Assembly (NCBI RefSeq): GCF_003627795.1
Contig: NZ_CP032686.1
Coordinates: 1-64,000 of the forward strand
Source of the DNA: Rhizobium sp. CCGE531
GTDB taxonomy: Bacteria; Pseudomonadota; Alphaproteobacteria; Rhizobiales; Rhizobiaceae
Direction of reading: 5' to 3'
Length of the DNA: 64,000 nucleotides
This document shows positions 59,127 to 64,000 of this stretch, one piece after another (the first letter of the stretch is position 1; each line of letters starts with the position of its first letter). Position numbers and translations under genes: made by a program. The notes beneath the pieces are model-generated. The model did not search any database, was not told the origin of the DNA, and saw only the letters and a program-made list of their open reading frames with translations.

Positions 59127-60122
59127 ATGCTGACTGAACCTGACAATGCTACCACAATGGTTCTCTGGAACGGCCGCGAGATTCCGCGTCTAGGTATGGG
59201 ATGCTGGGCGATCGGCGGCCCTTTTTATGCCGGCGACGTACCACTTGGCTGGGGCGAGGTCGATGACGATGAATCGATCCGCGCTATCGAGCGGGCGGTG
59301 GATCTCGGCATTCGCTTCTTCGACACCGCCTCGAATTATGGTGCTGGGCATTCCGAAGAGGTGGTCGGTCGGGCGATTGGTCATCGAGGCGATGTCCTCA
59401 TCGCCACCAAATTCGGCTCCGCGACGGACGAAAAGACCAAACAAGCGACCGGCGCTTTTGCCGACCCCGCCTTCATCCGGCAATCCGCTGAGACCTCTTT
59501 GCGCCGCCTGCGCCGCGATCGTTTGGACCTGTTGCAGTTCCATCTCAACGATTTTCCGCTCGAAGCGTCGGATGAGGTATTTGAAACGCTGGAAACGCTC
59601 AAGGACGAAGGCAAGATTGACGCTTTCGGCTGGAGCACGGACCATCCGGATCGTGCTGCTCGTCATATGCATCGCGCAGGATTCGTGTCGATCCAGCATA
59701 CGATGAATGTCTTCGAGCCGGCTTCAGCGATGATCGATATCATCGAACGCAACGGCCTGATTTCCATCAATCGCGGTCCGCTCGCCATGGGGCTGCTCAG
59801 CGGCAAGTTCACGCCTGACAAAACGGTCGGCGAGAAAGATGTGCGTGGTGCAAGCCTCGGCTGGATGGTCTACTTCAAGGACGGCAAGATCGCTCCTGAA
59901 TTCGCCGCCCGCTTAGAAGCGGTCCGCGATCTGCTGACCGAAGACGGCCGCACGTTGACGCAGGGTGCGCTTGCTTGGCTATGGGCACGCTCGCCGCGTA
60001 CGCTGCCAATTCCCGGCTTCCGCACCGTGGCCCAGGTCGAGGAAAATGCCGGTGCGCTCGCGAAGGGACCATTGCGAGCAGGTGTGATGGCGAAAATCGA
60101 TCAAGCGCTGGCCGGCCTCTAG
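59127..60122 (+). CDS. Aldo/keto reductase
   Basis: A 331-residue NADPH-dependent oxidoreductase with a TIM-barrel fold. The catalytic tetrad is visible: Asp and Tyr in IRFFDTASNYGAGHSEEVVG, Lys in VLIATKFGSA and His in LDLLQFHLND. The C-terminal cofactor site reads ALAWLWARSPRTLPIPGFRTVAQVEENAGAL, the usual IPG motif. Substrates are unknown aldehydes or ketones; the sequence resembles the YajO/Tas-like AKR branch. ATG 59127 follows GGAGGACGAC; a GTG at 59115 is less well placed. It is monocistronic. Confidence 0.9.
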   Translation: MLTEPDNATTMVLWNGREIPRLGMGCWAIGGPFYAGDVPLGWGEVDDDESIRAIERAVDLGIRFFDTASNYGAGHSEEVVGRAIGHRGDVLIATKFGSATDEKTKQATGAFADPAFIRQSAETSLRRLRRDRLDLLQFHLNDFPLEASDEVFETLETLKDEGKIDAFGWSTDHPDRAARHMHRAGFVSIQHTMNVFEPASAMIDIIERNGLISINRGPLAMGLLSGKFTPDKTVGEKDVRGASLGWMVYFKDGKIAPEFAARLEAVRDLLTEDGRTLTQGALAWLWARSPRTLPIPGFRTVAQVEENAGALAKGPLRAGVMAKIDQALAGL

Positions 60123-60617
60123 TTCCGGGCACGAAACACGCAACCAATTGTGGACGAAGGCAAGATCCCGACCTCGGCGGGGAGTGCCGCCGGTCTTGAT
60201 CTGTGCATCGTGCGCAAGGATTTTGGAGCACAGGCCGCCAATAGTGTCGCGCGGCGGCACATCGTGACGGTGGGCATCTCAGTTCATCGAGCGTTCGCTA
60301 TCGCCACCGGCAGGCGCCCGCCTGTCCACCTTGCCCGATGCCTGGGCTTCAGTGCTGCGACCGAAGCAGTACCATTGCCGGGCCTGGCAGAGCGGCGGCT
60401 GCGATCATAAATGCCCCCATCTTCAGTACCTTTATCCACCGCGTTCTGACGCCGCTCGCGTCGGTGCACTCAGCCATATCCTTGCTGGATGTTGTGCGGG
60501 AACTGCTATCCGGGCATGATCGCTGCTTTGACAAAAGCGTGTTCCGCGGCAGGCGAAAACGGCCGCAACCGTCGTAAATGCTAGTGAGGATGAAAATAGC
60601 ACCGGGAGGAGGGCCCA
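60123..60617. other. Intergenic region, nothing recognised
   Basis: About 500 bases before the CoA-transferase gene. Short frames on both strands show no known motif. Confidence 0.4.
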
Positions 60618-61946
60618 ATGACTACTATCCATCAGATGCAGTATCGCGAACGGCTGCGATCCGCAAAGGAGGCCGTCGCTCTGATCCCGTCAGGCGCGAA
60701 GGTCGCGATGCCGATCGCTGCCGGTCAGCCGCCCGCCATCCTTGCAGCATTTGCCGAACGGGCTCGGGCGGGAGCCGTCGACAATGTGCGGCTCCACTAT
60801 CTTCTTTGTACTGGCGTCGCGGGAACCAGCGTTTTCGATTTCGACCTGTGCCACCGGATCATTCCGATAAGTTATTTTCACGGAGGCGTGGAGCGTGCGC
60901 TCGACAGGAGGCGATTGGCGGAGGCGATGCCTGCCGTCGACCTGGTGCCCTGCCATTTCAGCCAGGTGCCGCGCTCTCTGGCCGAGCATGTCGGGGTGGA
61001 TACGCTGATTGCAACGGTCGCGCCGATGGATGCGGATGGCAATTTCAGCCTCGGCGCCAGTACCGACTATGCGCTCACAGTATCGCGGAAGCCAGGAATT
61101 CGGCTAATCCTCGAAGTCAATGCGAAGATGCCTTATGTGCGCGGCGATTGTATGATCCCCGTATCGAGCGTGACGGCGCTGGTCGAAAACGATGTCGGCC
61201 TGCCGATCCTGCCTACCGCTCCGAGCAATGAAGTGGACGATGCCATCGGTGCGATCGTCGCAGGCCTGGTGGAAGACGGCGATTGCCTGCAAATGGGTAT
61301 CGGCGCCTTGCCGGATGCGGTGTGCTCACGGCTTTCGCAACATCGCCACCTTGGCATCCATACGGAAATGATGACGGTGGGCCTCGCCAATCTGGTTAAG
61401 GAAGGCGTTGTCGACAACAGCCGCAAGCAGACACATGTCGGGCGGTCGATCTTCACTTTTGCGCTGGGAGATCAATCGCTTTACGACTTCCTGCACAACA
61501 ATCCGGACATTGAAGCCTATCCGGTCGACTATGTGAACAACCCTTTCGTCATTGCCCGGAACGACCGGGCTGTGTCGGTCAACGCGACGCTGCAGATCGA
61601 TCTGAACGGCGCGTGCAATTCGGAATTTATGAACGGCCGGCAGTTCAGTGCATCCGGCGGCCAGGTCGATTTCGTGCGTGGCGCCTATGCATCGCGGGGA
61701 GGACGGTCGATCATCGCCTGTCATTCCACGGCGGCGAAGGGCACGCTCTCGCGCATCGTTCCGGCGCTGACTGGACCGGTGACAACATCTCGCAACGACA
61801 CCCATATCGTCGCCACGGAATATGGATGGGCGAACCTCAAGGGAAAGTCCGTAGCCGAGCGAGCAAGGGCACTGATTGCGCTGGCCCACCCGGATTTCCG
61901 CGAGATGCTGGATCGGGCAGCCCATGGGGCAGGGCTTTTATGCTGA
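60618..61946 (+). CDS. Acetyl-CoA hydrolase/transferase family protein
   Basis: A 442-residue class I CoA-transferase-type enzyme (acetyl-CoA hydrolase, 4-hydroxybutyrate or succinate CoA-transferase). Motifs include IPSGAKVAMPIAAGQPPAIL near the start, VSRKPGIRLILEVNAKMPYVRG, GDCLQMGIGALPDAV, LGIHTEMMTVGLANLVKEGVVDN and the family ending ASGGQVDFVRGAYASRGGRSIIACHST...IVATEYGWANLKGKSVAERARALIALAHPDFRE. It moves CoA between short-chain acids. The specific acid cannot be told. A strong GGAGGAGG lies before ATG 60618. It is followed, 172 bp later, by a transporter. Confidence 0.88.
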   Translation: MTTIHQMQYRERLRSAKEAVALIPSGAKVAMPIAAGQPPAILAAFAERARAGAVDNVRLHYLLCTGVAGTSVFDFDLCHRIIPISYFHGGVERALDRRRLAEAMPAVDLVPCHFSQVPRSLAEHVGVDTLIATVAPMDADGNFSLGASTDYALTVSRKPGIRLILEVNAKMPYVRGDCMIPVSSVTALVENDVGLPILPTAPSNEVDDAIGAIVAGLVEDGDCLQMGIGALPDAVCSRLSQHRHLGIHTEMMTVGLANLVKEGVVDNSRKQTHVGRSIFTFALGDQSLYDFLHNNPDIEAYPVDYVNNPFVIARNDRAVSVNATLQIDLNGACNSEFMNGRQFSASGGQVDFVRGAYASRGGRSIIACHSTAAKGTLSRIVPALTGPVTTSRNDTHIVATEYGWANLKGKSVAERARALIALAHPDFREMLDRAAHGAGLLC

Positions 61947-62118
61947 CACTATGTTGAATTGACGAACCTTTGTCACCCAGGGTTGAGATATCCTTCCGTC
62001 GCCTAAAGCATTGCTTTTAGCGCCTTCTGCCTCTCTGGAACAAAAAGGTCGCAAGTGCGGTTCACTCGCACCAGGTGCGGCGCAAACACGCCGTGTCGGG
62101 TTTTGCTGGGAGACAGCC

Positions 62119-63417
62119 ATGAGCGACTATCGAGTAGACGACAGAAGCGCCGTTGTTGAACCTTCAAAACCACGGCTATTGGAAATCCTTGGACCGGGAC
62201 TGGTCACTGGCGCTTCGGACGACGATCCGAGCGGGATTGCAACCTACTCGCAGGCCGGGGCGCAGTTCGGCTACATAGCGAGCTGGACTTTGATTTTTAC
62301 CTATCCGCTGATGGTCGCCATACAGATGATCAGTGCCCGCATCGGAAGGACCACCGGCCGGGGTTTGGCGGGCAGCATGGCGCGATGCTATCCGAGATGG
62401 GTCGCTGTGAGCATCACTGTTCCGCTCCTGCTCGCCAATGTCATCAATCTCGGCGCCGATCTCGGAGCGATGGGAGACGCAGCCCACCTGCTCCTCAACG
62501 GCTATTCGCTGATCTATGTTGCCGCCTTCGGTGTGGGCTGCATCCTCTTGCAGGTTCTTTTGAAGTACAAGCGCTACGTCGCGGTCCTGAAATGGCTGAG
62601 CCTGGCGCTGCTTTCCTACATAGCGACGCTGTTCGCCGTACACGTCGACTGGTCGAACTTTACGCGCGGGCTTCTGTTGCCGACATTCAAGACGGATCCG
62701 AACTACTGGTCGATGATCGTGGCAGTTTTCGGTACCACCATCAGCCCCTATCTTTTCTTCTGGCAAGCCTCCGAGGAGGCTGAAGACCTGAAGGAGAACC
62801 CTCGTCAGGAACCGCTGGTCGAGCATCCGCAGGACGCGAAAAGGGCGAATGCGCGCATCACGCTCGATACGCTGATCGGCATGGCTGCCTCCAACATCGT
62901 CGCACTCGCGATCATCACGACCACCGCCGCAACGCTCAACAAGGCGGGTGCGGTGAATATCGAGAGTTCCGTCGATGCGGCAAAAGCAATCGAGCCGCTC
63001 GCCGGACAATTTGCCAAGATCATCTTCGCGACCGGCATCATAGGAACCGGCCTATTGGCCGTACCCGTTCTCGCCGGTTCGGCGGCCTATGCGGTCGGCG
63101 AGGCGGCGCGTTGGAAGGTCGGGCTATCGCGCGAGCCAAGCGAAGCCAAGGCTTTCTATGCAACGGTGGGATTGGCAACCATCGTCGGCATGCTTTTGAA
63201 CTTTACACCGGTCCCGCCCATGAAGGCCTTGTTCTGGAGCGCGGTGATCAATGGCGTGGTCGCCGTTCCTGTCATGGCGATCCTGATGCTGATCGCGACC
63301 AACCGCAAGGTCATGAAGCAGTTTGTCATCCAGGGTGGTTTGAAAGCGTTTGGCTGGGCGTCTTGCCTTGCCATGTTCGGTGCGGTGATCGGCATGGCCG
63401 TGACTGCCTTTTCTTAG
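62119..63417 (+). CDS. NRAMP-related divalent-metal transporter
   Basis: A 432-residue inner-membrane protein with about 11 hydrophobic helices of the LeuT/NRAMP fold. The first helix reads LGPGLVTGASDDDPSGIATYSQAGAQFGY; canonical manganese transporters have DPGN here. In the sixth helix TTISPYLFFWQASEEAED replaces the usual MPHNLYLHS, so the metal-binding Met is absent. These changes match the NRAMP-related group, some of which carry Mg2+, but the substrate here is not established. GGGAGA precedes ATG 62119. An upstream frame to 62011 has no homology. Confidence 0.85.
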   Translation: MSDYRVDDRSAVVEPSKPRLLEILGPGLVTGASDDDPSGIATYSQAGAQFGYIASWTLIFTYPLMVAIQMISARIGRTTGRGLAGSMARCYPRWVAVSITVPLLLANVINLGADLGAMGDAAHLLLNGYSLIYVAAFGVGCILLQVLLKYKRYVAVLKWLSLALLSYIATLFAVHVDWSNFTRGLLLPTFKTDPNYWSMIVAVFGTTISPYLFFWQASEEAEDLKENPRQEPLVEHPQDAKRANARITLDTLIGMAASNIVALAIITTTAATLNKAGAVNIESSVDAAKAIEPLAGQFAKIIFATGIIGTGLLAVPVLAGSAAYAVGEAARWKVGLSREPSEAKAFYATVGLATIVGMLLNFTPVPPMKALFWSAVINGVVAVPVMAILMLIATNRKVMKQFVIQGGLKAFGWASCLAMFGAVIGMAVTAFS

Positions 63418-63807
63418 CGACAGTGCAGGGCCTCAACTTCCGACTGGCCGTCGAAGCCCGAGACCTGGATGGTCTCGCAACCACACTAGAGGAGAAAACA
63501 CCACGGCTTCCCAAGGTGGCTCCCATGAACGGCACAGCATGTCAAAGCTGATCAGCAGAGCCACATGCGCAATACTAACTTCGCGAACTTGGCACGCTGT
63601 TCTGATATCGGGAGCTATGTCGAAATCTGGTCGACTAAGGTCAACGCGCCCGCTTCGATCCGCGTTTAGTGAGGGGCTCCGGCCTTTGCTCGGATCACCT
63701 ATGCGCGACGATGCTGACATAGCCCCGAATCCCAGCTAACTGGACCGGGCGCACAGCGCCCAGTCCCGGCGAGATGTCGTCGCAATACAACGGCATCTGA
63801 AAACACC
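63418..63807. other. Intergenic region, nothing recognised
   Basis: About 390 bases between convergent genes. No hairpin terminator was found by eye. Confidence 0.4.
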
Positions 63808-64000
63808 TTACTTTGCGGGGGTCACCTTTGAAGCCCGTGGGACGCCGGATTTCTGGACCGCGTATCGGACCGCGACCTTCTCGCCGACCTTGAACGACTC
63901 GGCTTCGATGTTTTCAGGCAGCTTGATCGTTGTTCCCGTGGAGAGCGTGATCTGGTCCGCCTTGACGTCGATATTGGTGATCGTTCCAGTCTCGTCACGG
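63808..64000 (-). CDS. DUF1344 protein, 5' end outside the window
   Basis: The minus strand encodes RDETGTITNIDVKADQITLSTGTTIKLPENIEAESFKVGEKVAVRYAVQKSGVPRASKVTPAK and a TAA stop. This matches the small DUF1344 family of Rhizobiales, periplasmic beta-barrel-like proteins with a signal peptide (not visible here). Function is unknown. The frame is open to the window edge, so the start lies beyond 64000. Confidence 0.8.
   Translation of the reverse strand, partial: RDETGTITNIDVKADQITLSTGTTIKLPENIEAESFKVGEKVAVRYAVQKSGVPRASKVTPAK

Overview
The window looks like accessory DNA (plasmid or genomic island) of a Rhizobiaceae bacterium, most likely Rhizobium sensu lato. The evidence is DUF982, DUF1344, DUF1236 and DUF4168 small proteins, an alphaproteobacterial CsgH-type curli protein, succinoglycan-style polysaccharide genes, c-di-GMP enzymes and a dense load of rhizobial-type IS elements. 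No rRNA, convincing tRNA, replication gene or CRISPR array was seen.

Layout. 1-9.6 kb: a 9-kb segment (549-9603) bounded by IS4-type terminal inverted repeats and a perfect 11-bp target duplication. It holds an IS1182-like element with a small passenger ORF, a MerR regulator, an IS6-family element split by an ISAs1-family element, a class II Fic protein and a Tn3-family transposase remnant. 9.6-16.2 kb: a frameshifted acetyltransferase, a recombinase tail, an IS3-family element, a MepB-family gene and two tandem, apparently identical IS66-type elements. 16.2-22.1 kb: small genes (HIT, VOC, DUF982, DUF4168, PhnA-like) among decayed DNA. 22.3-24.9 kb: polysaccharide pyruvyl transferase and flippase. 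25.5-30.3 kb: a DUF1236 protein, then a three-gene glycosyltransferase/deacetylase-like operon between two inverted IS5-type remnants.

30.5-41.0 kb is the most striking part. A 1687-residue protein made almost wholly of 209 in-register octapeptides (eleven exact-length 136-residue super-repeats) is transcribed away from an operon for a TPR/SPINDLY-type O-GlcNAc-transferase-like enzyme, a glycosyltransferase carrying an inserted lectin-like domain, and UDP-galactopyranose mutase. I infer, without proof, a surface-protein glycosylation system. 41.4-47.8 kb: a curli-type locus (two curlin-repeat proteins and a CsgH-like protein) split by a 5-kb block with a DUF4160/DUF2442 pair and an IS21-family element that itself carries an IS3-family copy with an internal deletion.

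48.4-57.6 kb: signalling genes. A SUKH-type immunity remnant, an HD-GYP protein, a decayed GGDEF gene and a GGDEF-EAL protein are followed by a tight operon of partner-switching parts: a degenerate GHKL-like protein, a STAS-methyltransferase fusion, a membrane SpoIIE phosphatase, a GHKL-like protein and a STAS antagonist. 57.6-64 kb: an IS3 remnant, DUF982, aldo/keto reductase, acetyl-CoA hydrolase/transferase, an NRAMP-related transporter and the 3' end of a DUF1344 gene.
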